From: an uncultured Lachnospiraceae bacterium
GTDB lineage: Bacteria; Bacillota; Clostridia; Lachnospirales; Lachnospiraceae
Reading direction: 5' to 3'
Length of the DNA stretch: 46,465 bases
Assembly (NCBI GenBank): GCA_902793995.1
Contig: CADBFP010000014.1
Coordinates: forward strand, 1-46,465
Within the stretch, counting starts at the first letter, position 1. Each line of letters starts with the position of its first letter. Positions 1 to 8,464 of the stretch are shown in pieces. A model generated the notes under the pieces. It was not told the DNA's origin, searched no databases, and saw only the letters and a program-made list of their open reading frames with translations. A program made the position numbers and the translations under genes.

Positions 1-52
1 CTCCCTGTTGCCTACTGCCTGCTCCCTATGGCCTAATCCCTGATCCTAATCC
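1..52. repeat. Degenerate heptamer tandem repeat
   Basis: Positions 1-42 read as six successive 7-base units of the pattern NTNCCTR (for example CTCCCTG, TTGCCTA, CTGCCTG, CTCCCTA), followed by a decayed unit. The array may continue upstream of the window. A second array of the same heptamer lies at 25154-25188. The form recalls the short tandemly repeated heptanucleotides known from cyanobacteria, but that is an analogy only. It lies upstream of the pckA promoter and shows no coding potential. Confidence 0.75.
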
Positions 53-62
53 CACAAAACCC

Positions 63-91
63 TTGTGTTTCCTGAAAAGTGGTGGTAGAAT
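63..91 (+). promoter_or_regulatory. Candidate pckA promoter
   Basis: A -35 element TTGTGT (63-68) is followed after 17 bases by a -10 element TAGAAT (86-91). The -10 matches 5 of 6 consensus positions and the -35 only 3 of 6. It lies 47 bases ahead of the pckA start codon, with no other gene between. This is pattern matching only. Confidence 0.4.
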
Positions 92-137
92 ACCATAAAG
101 TGTGCGGTTGGACAAATGGCCGCCATAGGAGGAAATC

Positions 138-1721
138 ATGAAAACCATCAGTCTGAAGAGTCTGGGCATTATCAATGCCGCAGCGGTTTACCGCAATTTG
201 ACACCGGCAGAGCTTACGGAAGAAGCTCTGCTGCGGGGAGAAGGTCTGTTAAGCAAAACAGGCGCCTTAGTCGTGGATACCGGCAAATACACGGGCCGCT
301 CCCCGGATGATAAATTCATTGTGGATGTGCCTAAGATTCATGATAAAATTGCCTGGGGCAAGGTGAACCGCCCCATCAGCCTGGAGAAATACCGGGCCAT
401 CCGGGCCAAGATGGTTGCCTATCTGCAGGGCCGGGAACTGTATGTGTTTGACGGCTTTGCCGGTGCGGATCCCCATTGCACCAAGAAGTTCCGCATCGTG
501 AACGAGCTGGCCAGCCAGAACCTGTTTATCCATCAGCTTTTGATCCGTCCCACGGAAGAGGAGTTAAAGAACTTCGGCAAGGCGGATTTTACCATTATCT
601 GCGCCCCGGGCTTCCACTGCGATCCCAAAGCAGACGGAGTCCACAGCGAAGCGGCCATTTTGGTGAACTATGTGGATAAGGAAGTGCTGATTGCCGGCTC
701 CGCCTACGCGGGGGAAATCAAGAAAAGCGTCTTTTCCGTGATGAATTACCTGATGCCCATGGAAGGCGTGCTGCCCATGCACTGCTCCGCCAATATGGAT
801 CCGGAAACCCAGGAAACAGCCATTTTCTTCGGTCTGTCCGGCACCGGCAAGACCACCCTGTCCGCCGATCCGCTGCGGAAGCTGATCGGGGATGATGAGC
901 ACGGCTGGTCCGAACGGGGCGTCTTCAACTTTGAGGGCGGCTGCTATGCCAAGTGCATCAACCTGAAGGAGGAGAATGAGCCGGAAATCTTCCATGCCAT
1001 CCGTTTCGGTTCCCTGGTGGAAAATGTGACCATGGATGAGGAGACCCGGGAATTCGATTTTGACGATGCCTCCAAGACGGAAAACACCCGGGTGGGTTAT
1101 CCTATCGATTATATTGACAACGCTCAGATTCCCGGCGTGGGGGGCATTCCCAAAGTGGTGATTTTCCTCACGGCGGATGCTTTCGGCGTGCTGCCTCCCA
1201 TTTCCCGCCTGGATAAAAATGCGGCCATGTATCATTTTGTAACGGGCTTTACCTCCAAGCTGGCGGGGACGGAACGGGGGGTCAAGGAGCCTCAGCCTAC
1301 CTTCTCCACCCTCTTCGGAGAACCTTTTATGCCGTTGGATCCCCAGGTCTATGCCCAGATGCTGGGAGACAAGCTGGATCAATACGGCACCAAGGTGTAT
1401 CTGGTGAATACCGGCTGGTCCGGCGGTTCCTACGGCGTCGGCTCCCGGATGAAGCTTTCCTACACCCGGGCCATGGTGACGGCAGCCTTAAACGGTGAGC
1501 TGGAAAAGGTCAGCTACAAGCATCATAAAGTATTCAATCTGGATGTGCCCCAGAGCTGCCCCGGTGTGCCGAAGAACATTATGAATCCCCGGGATACCTG
1601 GGCCGATAAAGGGGCCTATGACGAAACGGCCAAAAAGCTGGCCGGCATGTTCCAGGAGAACTTCAGCAAGAAGTATCCTAATATGCCCAAGGAAATCGTG
1701 GAAGCAGGCCCGAAGGCTTAA
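138..1721 (+). CDS. pckA: Phosphoenolpyruvate carboxykinase (ATP)
   Basis: Interconverts oxaloacetate plus ATP with phosphoenolpyruvate, CO2 and ADP in the cytoplasm. It serves gluconeogenesis or, in many anaerobes, CO2 fixation during fermentation. The 527-residue product has the ATP-type family length. The nucleotide-binding P-loop GLSGTGKTT is at residues 232-240, followed by the IGDDEHGW segment that carries the metal-binding aspartates. The start is ATG 138, with a perfect AGGAGG at 127-132 and 5-base spacing. It lies 42 bases upstream of the asp23-nusB group, an unusual neighbour for that cluster. No clear terminator follows it, so read-through is possible. Confidence 0.97.
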   Translation: MKTISLKSLGIINAAAVYRNLTPAELTEEALLRGEGLLSKTGALVVDTGKYTGRSPDDKFIVDVPKIHDKIAWGKVNRPISLEKYRAIRAKMVAYLQGRELYVFDGFAGADPHCTKKFRIVNELASQNLFIHQLLIRPTEEELKNFGKADFTIICAPGFHCDPKADGVHSEAAILVNYVDKEVLIAGSAYAGEIKKSVFSVMNYLMPMEGVLPMHCSANMDPETQETAIFFGLSGTGKTTLSADPLRKLIGDDEHGWSERGVFNFEGGCYAKCINLKEENEPEIFHAIRFGSLVENVTMDEETREFDFDDASKTENTRVGYPIDYIDNAQIPGVGGIPKVVIFLTADAFGVLPPISRLDKNAAMYHFVTGFTSKLAGTERGVKEPQPTFSTLFGEPFMPLDPQVYAQMLGDKLDQYGTKVYLVNTGWSGGSYGVGSRMKLSYTRAMVTAALNGELEKVSYKHHKVFNLDVPQSCPGVPKNIMNPRDTWADKGAYDETAKKLAGMFQENFSKKYPNMPKEIVEAGPKA

Positions 1722-1763
1722 TGCCCCGGGCCTTGGGCCATCTCCGGACAGAAAGGAGTGCAT

Positions 1764-2141
1764 ATGGATAGCGAAACTTTAAAATCCGTGCATTTGATAG
1801 GCGAGTCCTCCTTTGGCGGACAAATATACGCCGCCAACGAGGTCTTTGCCCTGGTGGTGGGTCATAATGCCACCGAAATCAAAGGGGTGATGGGACTTGC
1901 GGATTTAAATACGGGAGAGCTTATCACCAAGATGACAGATAAGAACCTGGGGAAGGCCCTGCGCCTGGATCTGGGCAAGAAAAACATGTCCGTGCTGGTA
2001 GGCATCATCGTCCTGGCGGGCTCCAATCTTCTGGAGGTCAGCAAGGCGGTTCAGAAAAAGGTGGCGGACTCGGTGGAAAACATTATCGGCGTTTCCCTGT
2101 CTGCGGTGAATGTGCAGATCACGGATGTAAGGAGCAGGTAA
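1764..2141 (+). CDS. Asp23/Gls24 family envelope-stress protein
   Basis: Small protein of about 125 residues of the Asp23/Gls24 family (DUF322, YloU-like). Members associate with the membrane or cell envelope, and their biochemical role is not settled. Visible features are the GGQIYAANEVFALVVGHNA opening strand-helix and the C-terminal NIIGVSLSAVNVQITDV segment typical of the family. ATG 1764 is preferred over an in-frame GTG at 1758, because the Shine-Dalgarno AAAGGAG (1752-1758) overlaps that GTG. In many Clostridia a gene of this family sits just upstream of nusB, as here. Confidence 0.85.
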   Translation: MDSETLKSVHLIGESSFGGQIYAANEVFALVVGHNATEIKGVMGLADLNTGELITKMTDKNLGKALRLDLGKKNMSVLVGIIVLAGSNLLEVSKAVQKKVADSVENIIGVSLSAVNVQITDVRSR

Positions 2142-2147
2142 AGAGCA

Positions 2148-2660
2148 ATGGCGGAAAAGGAAGTCAGGCAGGATATTTCCCCGGAGCTGGCCGCCAACAG
2201 ACAGCGGCGCCGTTTTGTATTCGAGCAGCTCTTTATGTGCCAGTTCTACGAGGCGGAGGAGATTCCCCGGCAGCTGGATAATCTGGCGGAGGATACGGAT
2301 CTTCTGGAAACGCTGGAAGATGACAACCTGCCGGAGGAGGAAGTGTCTGCGTTGAAGAAAAAGGCGGAGCAGGTTATGGCCCTCCGCCCGCAGCTGGACG
2401 AGCAGATAGACAGAGTGGTTACCGGCTGGAAGACCAGCCGCATGGGCCGGGCGGAGCTGACCCTGATCCGCCAGGCTTTATATGATATTCTGTATGAGGA
2501 CGCCATCCCTTACCGGGTGGCCATTAACGAGGCAGTGGAACTGGCTAAGATTTACGGCGGACCGGATGCGCCCTCCTTCGTAAACGGCGTGCTGGGCAAG
2601 CTGGTGCGGAGCATGGGACTGGAGATTTCCGAACCCGGGAAATCAACGGAATCGGAATGA
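2148..2660 (+). CDS. nusB: Transcription antitermination factor NusB
   Basis: All-helical RNA-binding protein that joins S10 (NusE) at boxA in rRNA leaders to prevent early termination. The product has 170 residues, slightly longer than usual, with an acidic insertion around residues 35-60. The C-terminal half carries the family segments (VVTGWKTSRMGRAEL, then VAINEAVELAKIYGG and FVNGVLGKL). It begins 6 bases after asp23, and its stop overlaps the dxs start in an ATGA arrangement, so translation is probably coupled. Confidence 0.95.
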   Translation: MAEKEVRQDISPELAANRQRRRFVFEQLFMCQFYEAEEIPRQLDNLAEDTDLLETLEDDNLPEEEVSALKKKAEQVMALRPQLDEQIDRVVTGWKTSRMGRAELTLIRQALYDILYEDAIPYRVAINEAVELAKIYGGPDAPSFVNGVLGKLVRSMGLEISEPGKSTESE

Positions 2661-4528
2661 GTATATTGGATCAAATCTGCCAAACCGGCGATATCAAGAA
2701 AATTCCTCCCGGAGAGTATGAAGCCCTGGCCTCGGAAATCCGAGATTTTTTAATTGAAAAAGTCAGCAGGACCGGAGGGCATCTGGCCTCCAATCTGGGG
2801 GCCGTGGAGCTGACCATGGCCCTTCATCTGGTATTCGATCCTCCGAAGGATAAATTGATTTTTGATGTGGGCCATCAATGCTATACCCACAAATTACTCA
2901 CCGGCCGCAAAGCCGGTTTTGACAGCCTGCGGCAATACGGCGGTATGAGCGGTTTCCCCCGGCGGGGTGAAAGCGAATGCGATCTGTTTGATACGGGCCA
3001 TAGTTCCACCTCTTTATCCATGGGATTGGGGCTGGCTCAGGCCCGGGAACTGGCCGGTGCGGATTATCACGTGGTCAGCATCATCGGAGACGGCTCCATG
3101 ACCGGCGGCCTGGCTTTCGAGGCCTTAAACAACGCCGGCAGCATGGAAGCCCCCTTTATTATCATCCTGAATGATAATGACAAATCCATCGGCGACAATG
3201 TGGGGGGGCTGTCCAATACCTTCCAGAACCTGCGGACGGCACCCCGTTATAACCGTTTTAAACAAAAAATGAAGCGCTCCCTGGACAGGATCCCTACGGT
3301 GGGTGGCGCTATGGTGCGGCATTTGGACAGGGCCAAGGAAGCGGTGAAGCAGATCCTTCTGCCCAATATGCTTTTTGAGTCCATGGGACTGACTTATTTA
3401 GGCCCCATCGACGGCCATGATATCAAGGCCTTGATACATGTGTTAAAGAATGCCCAGCGGCTGGACCGGCCGGTAATCGTGCATGTGGTGACCCAAAAGG
3501 GGAAGGGCTATGCTCCGGCGGAAGCAGATCCGGAGCGTTTTCACGGCATAGACCCGTTTGATATAGCCACGGGCAGGAGCTTGCAGAAAAAGAAAACCAC
3601 CTATACGGAATTGGTAGCGGAGGAAATGCTGCGGCTGGGGCAGAAGGACCCCAAGGTGCTGGCCCTGACAGCGGCCATGGCCAGCGGCACCGGCCTGGTG
3701 CCCTTCCAGAAGGCCTTCCCGGACCGTTTCTTTGATGTGGGGATTGCGGAAGAACATGCCGTATCCTTTGCGGCGGGGCTGGCCAAGGGGGGGTATAAAC
3801 CTTATGTTTGTATTTATTCCACCTTCCTGCAGCGGGCCTATGACCAAATTGTACATGATGTGGCCCTTCAGCAGCTGCCGGTGACCTTCCTGATCGATCG
3901 GGCGGGGCTGGTGGGAGCGGACGGATCCACTCACCATGGCATGCTGGACGGGGGCTATTTGCAAACCGTGCCGGGCCTGACCATTATGGCCCCCCGGGAC
4001 GGAAAGGAATTACGGGCCATGCTGGATTTCAGTCTGTCCTTTGACGGCCCCCTGGCTATCCGTTATCCCCGGGGAGCGGCGCCGGAGGCTTTAGGGGAAG
4101 AGCCGGCACCTCTGGCCTTGGGAAAGGCGGAAGTGCTTAAGGAGGGCAGCGGCGTGCTGCTTTTTGCCCTGGGCTCCATGGTACGGATGGCGCAGGAATC
4201 GCTGCCTCTTTTGGAGGCAGAGGGCCTGCATCCCAGCCTGGTAAACGCCCGCTTTGCCAAGCCTTTTGATGAGGCCTTGCTGCGGAAAATGGCAGCCACC
4301 CACTCTTTGATGGTCGTGCTGGAAGAGAACAACCGCAGCGGCGGTCTGGGAGAACATATATCGGATTTTTGCGAGAGAGAAGCCCTGCCCTGCCGGGTGC
4401 TGAATCTGGCACCGGCGGATGCCTTTTATCCCCAGGGGGGGACGGAGCGCCTGCTGGCGGATATCGGCCTGACGCCGGAACCTATCTGCCAGGCGGTGCT
4501 GGCCTGCCTGAAAGAGGTGCCGGAATGA
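2657..4528 (+). CDS. dxs: 1-deoxy-D-xylulose-5-phosphate synthase
   Basis: Thiamine-diphosphate enzyme that condenses pyruvate and glyceraldehyde 3-phosphate to DXP, the first step of the MEP isoprenoid pathway and a source for thiamine and pyridoxal. The 623-residue protein has the family length. The ThDP/Mg signature GDGSMTGG starts near residue 144, the transketolase pyrimidine-binding domain follows in the middle (VGIAEEHAVSFAAGLA), and the transketolase C-terminal domain ends the chain. ATG 2657 overlaps the nusB stop and its own stop overlaps tlyA. The prenyl transferase gene ispA and the xseAB genes that often precede dxs are missing. Confidence 0.97.
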   Translation: MSILDQICQTGDIKKIPPGEYEALASEIRDFLIEKVSRTGGHLASNLGAVELTMALHLVFDPPKDKLIFDVGHQCYTHKLLTGRKAGFDSLRQYGGMSGFPRRGESECDLFDTGHSSTSLSMGLGLAQARELAGADYHVVSIIGDGSMTGGLAFEALNNAGSMEAPFIIILNDNDKSIGDNVGGLSNTFQNLRTAPRYNRFKQKMKRSLDRIPTVGGAMVRHLDRAKEAVKQILLPNMLFESMGLTYLGPIDGHDIKALIHVLKNAQRLDRPVIVHVVTQKGKGYAPAEADPERFHGIDPFDIATGRSLQKKKTTYTELVAEEMLRLGQKDPKVLALTAAMASGTGLVPFQKAFPDRFFDVGIAEEHAVSFAAGLAKGGYKPYVCIYSTFLQRAYDQIVHDVALQQLPVTFLIDRAGLVGADGSTHHGMLDGGYLQTVPGLTIMAPRDGKELRAMLDFSLSFDGPLAIRYPRGAAPEALGEEPAPLALGKAEVLKEGSGVLLFALGSMVRMAQESLPLLEAEGLHPSLVNARFAKPFDEALLRKMAATHSLMVVLEENNRSGGLGEHISDFCEREALPCRVLNLAPADAFYPQGGTERLLADIGLTPEPICQAVLACLKEVPE

Positions 4529-5340
4529 AGCAGCGCCTGGATATACTGGTAGTGAATAAAGGCCTGGCTTCTTCCCGGGAGCAGGCCAAGGCTTATATTA
4601 TGGCCGGCCAGATTTTTGTGAACGGCAGCCGGGAGGATAAGCCGGGCAGTCTCTTTGAGGAAACGGCGGAAGTGCTGTTTCACGGCAAAACACTGCCTTA
4701 TGTCAGCCGGGGAGGCCTGAAACTGGAAAAAGCCCTGGCGGTATTCCCGCTGGATTTAACGGATAAGGTTTGTCTGGACATCGGCGCTTCCACCGGCGGC
4801 TTTACGGATTGCATGTTGCAAAACGGAGCCCGGAAGGTATATGCCGTGGATGTGGGCTACGGACAGCTGGCTTATAAGCTGCGCACGGATCCCCGGGTGG
4901 TTACTCTGGAAAAGACCAATGTCCGCTATCTGACCCTGGATCAATTGGAGGAGCCGGGGGACTTTGCCTCGGTGGATGTGTCCTTTATTTCCCTGAACCT
5001 GGTGCTGCCCCCCTTGCTGGCCCTTTTGACAGCGCAGGCGGAATTGGTGCTTCTGGTAAAACCTCAGTTTGAGGCCGGCCGGGAAAAGGTGGGAAAAAAG
5101 GGGGTGGTCCGGGACCGGGCCGTGCATCGGGAGGTGCTGGAAAAGGTGTGCGGGAAGGCCCGGGAACTGGGCTGCGGCATCCGTGGCCTTGCCTATTCCC
5201 CCATCAAGGGGCCGGAAGGCAATATCGAATACTTATTGTATCTCAGTAAAGAAGGCGGGGCAGAGGAACCGGCCCCGGAATCTCTTTCCCTAACCATAGA
5301 CAATCTGGTGGAGGAATCCCACCGGGAACTGGATGCGTAA
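4525..5340 (+). CDS. tlyA: TlyA-type rRNA 2'-O-methyltransferase
   Basis: TlyA family protein of 271 residues: an N-terminal S4 RNA-binding domain (about residues 1-60; RLDILVVNKGLASSREQAKA) and a C-terminal FtsJ/RrmJ-type methyltransferase domain with the SAM-binding motif DIGASTGGFTDCML. In mycobacteria TlyA 2'-O-methylates 16S and 23S rRNA; Clostridia homologues are often called hemolysin only by historical transfer. The start is ATG 4525, overlapping the dxs stop in ATGA; an upstream in-frame extension to 4369 lies inside dxs and is rejected. The order dxs-tlyA-nadK-recN is a conserved Bacillota cluster. Confidence 0.93.
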   Translation: MKQRLDILVVNKGLASSREQAKAYIMAGQIFVNGSREDKPGSLFEETAEVLFHGKTLPYVSRGGLKLEKALAVFPLDLTDKVCLDIGASTGGFTDCMLQNGARKVYAVDVGYGQLAYKLRTDPRVVTLEKTNVRYLTLDQLEEPGDFASVDVSFISLNLVLPPLLALLTAQAELVLLVKPQFEAGREKVGKKGVVRDRAVHREVLEKVCGKARELGCGIRGLAYSPIKGPEGNIEYLLYLSKEGGAEEPAPESLSLTIDNLVEESHRELDA

Positions 5341-5355
5341 AATACAGGAGCCGGT

Positions 5356-6183
5356 ATGAAGCATTTTTATGTGGTCAGCAATGCGGCCAAAGATGAGAAC
5401 TTTGTTTTGCGGAACCGGGTGTGCGCCTATCTGACGGAGCGGGGCGCCCTTTGCCAGCTTCAGGAGGAGGAGGGAAAACCCTCGCCGGATACGGAATGCG
5501 TCATCACCCTGGGGGGAGACGGCACGCTGCTGCGCACCATCCGCCGTTTTTCGGATATGAATCTTTCCTTTATCGGCATCAATACGGGTACCATCGGTTA
5601 TTTAACGGAGGGGGATCCGGAGAATATGGGCATCATCCTGGACGCCTTGTTGAAGGACCAGTTCATCCGGGAGAAACGGATGATGATATACGGCCGCATT
5701 CTCCGGGGCGGCAAGCATTTCGGCCGGCACAGAGCCCTGAACGACATAGCCATCAGCCGCACGGAAGCCATGAAAATGGCCCGTCTTCGGGTATCCGTCA
5801 ACGGGCAGTTCCTTAAAGAATACCGCTGCGACGGCCTGATTGCCGTGACCCCCACGGGATCCACGGCTTATAATTTCTCTGCCGGGGGGCCTATTGTGGA
5901 ACCCACTGCCCGGCTGATGCTGCTGACCCCGGTAGCAGCCCATTCTCTGAACAGCCGGACTTTAGTGCTCTCCCCTACGGATCATTTGCAGATTGAAATC
6001 CTGCCGCCCAGCAGCGGCAATGAAGGGCAGGAGAGTTACCAGGTGCTCTTTGACGGGGAAAAACCGGAATTGCTGCAGGTGGGCGATGTGGTGGAAATCA
6101 CCCAGGCCTCAACTTATGTGCACATCATCAAACTCAGCGAACGCAGCTTTGTGGAAATTCTGCGGAATAAGCTGTCGGATTGA
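5356..6183 (+). CDS. nadK: NAD kinase
   Basis: Phosphorylates NAD to NADP, the only route to NADP in most bacteria. The 275-residue product carries the signature LGGDGTLLRTIRRF, the NTGTIGYLTEGDPE segment and the glycine-rich TGSTAYNFSAGGP substrate loop. AGGAG at 5345-5349 precedes the ATG. Its last codons abut recN, whose start lies 5 bases after the stop. argR, often found between nadK and recN, is absent. Confidence 0.96.
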   Translation: MKHFYVVSNAAKDENFVLRNRVCAYLTERGALCQLQEEEGKPSPDTECVITLGGDGTLLRTIRRFSDMNLSFIGINTGTIGYLTEGDPENMGIILDALLKDQFIREKRMMIYGRILRGGKHFGRHRALNDIAISRTEAMKMARLRVSVNGQFLKEYRCDGLIAVTPTGSTAYNFSAGGPIVEPTARLMLLTPVAAHSLNSRTLVLSPTDHLQIEILPPSSGNEGQESYQVLFDGEKPELLQVGDVVEITQASTYVHIIKLSERSFVEILRNKLSD

Positions 6184-6188
6184 TTATT

Positions 6189-7853
6189 ATGTTACTGCAT
6201 TACCACGTCAAAAACTTTGCTCTGATAGAAGATGCCTCGGTGGATTTCGGCCCGGGGCTGAATGTGCTGACCGGAGAAACCGGGGCGGGCAAATCCATTA
6301 TGATTGACGCCCTGAATGCGGCCATGGGAGCCCGCACCGGAACGGATATGATCCGCCGGGGGGCGGAAGAAGCCTTTGTGGAACTTTTGTTCAGCCTGGA
6401 AGATGAGGCATTGGAAGAGGCTTTGCGGGCTTTGGATATTCGCTGCGAGGAGCATACCCTTTTGCTGTCCCGGCGCATCAGCGCCGGCCGGAGCCTGTAT
6501 AAAATCAACGAGGAAGTGGCCAGCCAAGCCCGGGTGCGGGCGGTGACGGCCCTCCTGGTGGATCTGCATGGCCAGCATGAGCATCAATCCCTGCTAAAGC
6601 CGGAGAGGCAGCTGGCGGTGCTGGATGAATTTGCCGGAGCGGCCTGTGAAAAAGCAAAAGAGGAGACTGCCCTGGCTTATCATTCCTATCAGGAAGCGCT
6701 GAAAGCCCTGGGTTCTTTTACCTTGTCCGAGGAAGAGAGGCAGCGGCAAATGGATTTTCTGGCTTTTGAGATCCAGGAAATCCGGCAGGCGGCGGTGCAG
6801 CCCGGGGAACGGGACGCCTTAGCGGCCCGCTTTAAGGAAATGTCCGCCTTTGAAAAGATAGAAGGGGCCTTGCAAAAGAGCCTGGAATACTTGTCCGAAG
6901 GCAGGGAAAATGCCGCCGAGTTCCTGATTAGGGCCCAGCGGGAGCTGGAGGGCGCGGTCCGTTTGTCTCCTTCCCTGGAGGATTTCAGCCAGGAAGTGAT
7001 GACGGCCCAGGATATTCTTTCCTCGGCGGAGCACGGCATGAAGGCATATCTGGCAGATTCTTCCTTTAATCAGGAGGATTTTCAAAGGACAGAAAAACGG
7101 CTGGATGAGCTGCACCGCCTGGAATTAAAATACGGAGATCTCAGCAATCCGTCTAATGAGGCTCTGAAAAAACGGGAGCTGGAATGGGAAAAACTGGAAG
7201 CCTATGAGCAGGAACGCAAGAAAACGGAAGCGGAAATCAGCCGTTCCCGCTTGATTTTGGAAGAGGCTTCGGCCCGTCTCCATGCGCTGCGGCTGGCGGC
7301 GGCACCCAAGCTGGATGCCGCCCTGATTCAGGAGATGAAGGCCCTGAACTTCCTCTCCGTGCAGCTGAAAACCGAAGTGGAGGAACTGGCGGATTTTTCC
7401 GCCGGCGGAAAGGACCGGGCCGTCATTACGGTTTCCTTAAACCCCGGGGAAGCTCCCGGCCCGCTGCAGAAGGTGGCTTCCGGCGGGGAACTTTCCCGCA
7501 TCATGCTGGCCATTAAAACGGTTTTAGCGGACAAGGACCGGATCCCCACGGTAATCTTTGACGAGATTGACAGCGGCATTTCCGGCCAGACGGCCCAGGC
7601 GGTGGGACGGAAGCTGAAGGACATTTCCCGCTATCGGCAGGTGATCCTTATTACCCATTTGCCTCAGATAGCGGCCCCGGCGGACCGGCATTACGGCATC
7701 GAAAAGCAGGTGGAAGGCGCAAGAACCCTGACCCGGATCCGGCTGCTGAATGAAGAGGAATCTTTAGGAGAGCTGGCCAGACTCCTGGGTGGTGATTTAA
7801 GGAGCGAAAGCGTGTACGAAACGGCGAGGGAGCTGAAGCAGGCGGGTCGATGA
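6189..7853 (+). CDS. recN: DNA repair protein RecN
   Basis: SMC-like ATPase involved in recombinational repair of double-strand breaks. N-terminal Walker A GETGAGKS follows the KNFALIEDASVDFGPGLNVL opening. A long central coiled coil spans roughly residues 150-370. The C-terminal head has the ABC signature VASGGELSRIMLAIK and Walker B VIFDEIDSGISG. The product is about 554 residues, the family length. I chose ATG 6189; an in-frame TTG at 6180 overlaps the nadK stop and adds three residues. No strong Shine-Dalgarno is seen, so coupling to nadK is likely. No LexA box precedes it. Confidence 0.95.
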   Translation: MLLHYHVKNFALIEDASVDFGPGLNVLTGETGAGKSIMIDALNAAMGARTGTDMIRRGAEEAFVELLFSLEDEALEEALRALDIRCEEHTLLLSRRISAGRSLYKINEEVASQARVRAVTALLVDLHGQHEHQSLLKPERQLAVLDEFAGAACEKAKEETALAYHSYQEALKALGSFTLSEEERQRQMDFLAFEIQEIRQAAVQPGERDALAARFKEMSAFEKIEGALQKSLEYLSEGRENAAEFLIRAQRELEGAVRLSPSLEDFSQEVMTAQDILSSAEHGMKAYLADSSFNQEDFQRTEKRLDELHRLELKYGDLSNPSNEALKKRELEWEKLEAYEQERKKTEAEISRSRLILEEASARLHALRLAAAPKLDAALIQEMKALNFLSVQLKTEVEELADFSAGGKDRAVITVSLNPGEAPGPLQKVASGGELSRIMLAIKTVLADKDRIPTVIFDEIDSGISGQTAQAVGRKLKDISRYRQVILITHLPQIAAPADRHYGIEKQVEGARTLTRIRLLNEEESLGELARLLGGDLRSESVYETARELKQAGR

Positions 7854-7933
7854 GGGCATCGCCCTCTGCGAAACGACCCTCCCCCTGAAGAGGGGGAGGG
7901 TGTCAGCCCCTGGCTGACGGGAGGGGGCGACTG
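7852..7933. repeat. Hairpin-rich intergenic repeat A1
   Basis: Three hairpins follow recN in series: GAGGGC/GCCCTC (7852-7866), a perfect 11-bp stem (7876-7886 with 7891-7901, GAAG loop), and GTCAGCC/GGCTGAC (7902-7918), ending in GAGGGGGCGACTG. The arrangement and the closing GAGGGCGACT-like end match the elements at 20405-20480 and 30282-30325. None ends in a T-run on the plus strand, so this is a mobile or REP-like palindrome rather than a typical terminator. Confidence 0.65.
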
Positions 7934-7942
7934 ACAGAAAGC

Positions 7943-7972
7943 AAAACAGGACGGCCCTTTCGGACCGTCCTG
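7943..7972 (-). terminator. rpsT terminator
   Basis: On the minus strand an 11-bp GC-rich stem (CAGGACGG core, 7947-7957 with 7962-7972) closes a GAAA tetraloop and is followed by four U residues (7943-7946). It lies 35 bases after the rpsT stop codon. Confidence 0.85.
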
Positions 7973-8007
7973 CTTGTTGATGTATTGGGAACAGAGGGTG
8001 TTGCTCC

Positions 8008-8271
8008 TTAGGCCATCTTGTTAACCATAATGGTCATACGAGAAATTTTGCGGGAAGTGGTGTTCTTGTGATACACGCCCTTGCTGGTGGCCTTGGTCAG
8101 TTCCGCTTCGGCAGCTTTTAAAGCTTCCTGGGCGGCGGCCTTGTCACCAGCTTCCACAGCGGCATACACTTTCTTTACGAAAGTCTTTACCCGGGAACGG
8201 ACGGCTTTGTTGCGCTCCGCATTGCGGGCGGCAACCAGAACTCTCTTCTTAGCAGATTTAATGTTAGCCAA
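8008..8271 (-). CDS. rpsT: 30S ribosomal protein S20
   Basis: Primary 16S-binding protein of the small subunit, basic and helical, 87 residues. The N-terminus MANIKSAKKRVLVAARNAERN is the family signature. The start codon is TTG (8271-8269), with GGAGG seven bases upstream; UUG is also the start in Escherichia coli rpsT, where it takes part in autoregulation. It is monocistronic: it has its own promoter (8357-8385) and terminator (7943-7972). In many spore formers gpr follows rpsT; here it does not. Confidence 0.97.
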   Translation of the reverse strand: MANIKSAKKRVLVAARNAERNKAVRSRVKTFVKKVYAAVEAGDKAAAQEALKAAEAELTKATSKGVYHKNTTSRKISRMTIMVNKMA

Positions 8272-8356
8272 TGTTCTACCTCCACATCAGATTCACGGGG
8301 CAATGGGTCGGTTGCCACGAGTCATATTCCGCAAGACACGATACGGAACGATACAT

Positions 8357-8385
8357 ATATTAGCCATATCAGCCTTTCTTGTCAA
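8357..8385 (-). promoter_or_regulatory. rpsT promoter
   Basis: Minus-strand TTGACA (8385-8380), 17-base spacer, TAATAT (8362-8357). The leader to the TTG start is about 80 bases. It diverges from the glycosyltransferase promoter at 8415-8443. Confidence 0.8.
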
Positions 8386-8414
8386 GGGCAAATTGCGTAA
8401 GATAAGACGAAAAC

Positions 8415-8443
8415 TTGAATTATTCAGCGGGATATCCTATAAT
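8415..8443 (+). promoter_or_regulatory. Promoter of first glycosyltransferase gene
   Basis: TTGAAT (8415-8420), 17-base spacer, perfect TATAAT (8438-8443), 21 bases before the ATG at 8465. The same TTGAAT-17-TATAAT pair drives the minus-strand glycosyltransferase gene (10493-10521). Confidence 0.7.
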
Positions 8444-8464
8444 TCTTTCTGTTGCGGAGGAATT

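Noticed and set aside
564-1382. Long minus-strand frame of 272 codons inside pckA
   Set aside because: It is fully antisense to pckA, has no ribosome-binding site and shows no family pattern; long shadow frames are common in GC-rich codon usage.
8081-8464. In-frame N-terminal extension of the first glycosyltransferase
   Set aside because: It reads antisense through rpsT and across a promoter. The conserved GT2 start and a good Shine-Dalgarno point to ATG 8465.
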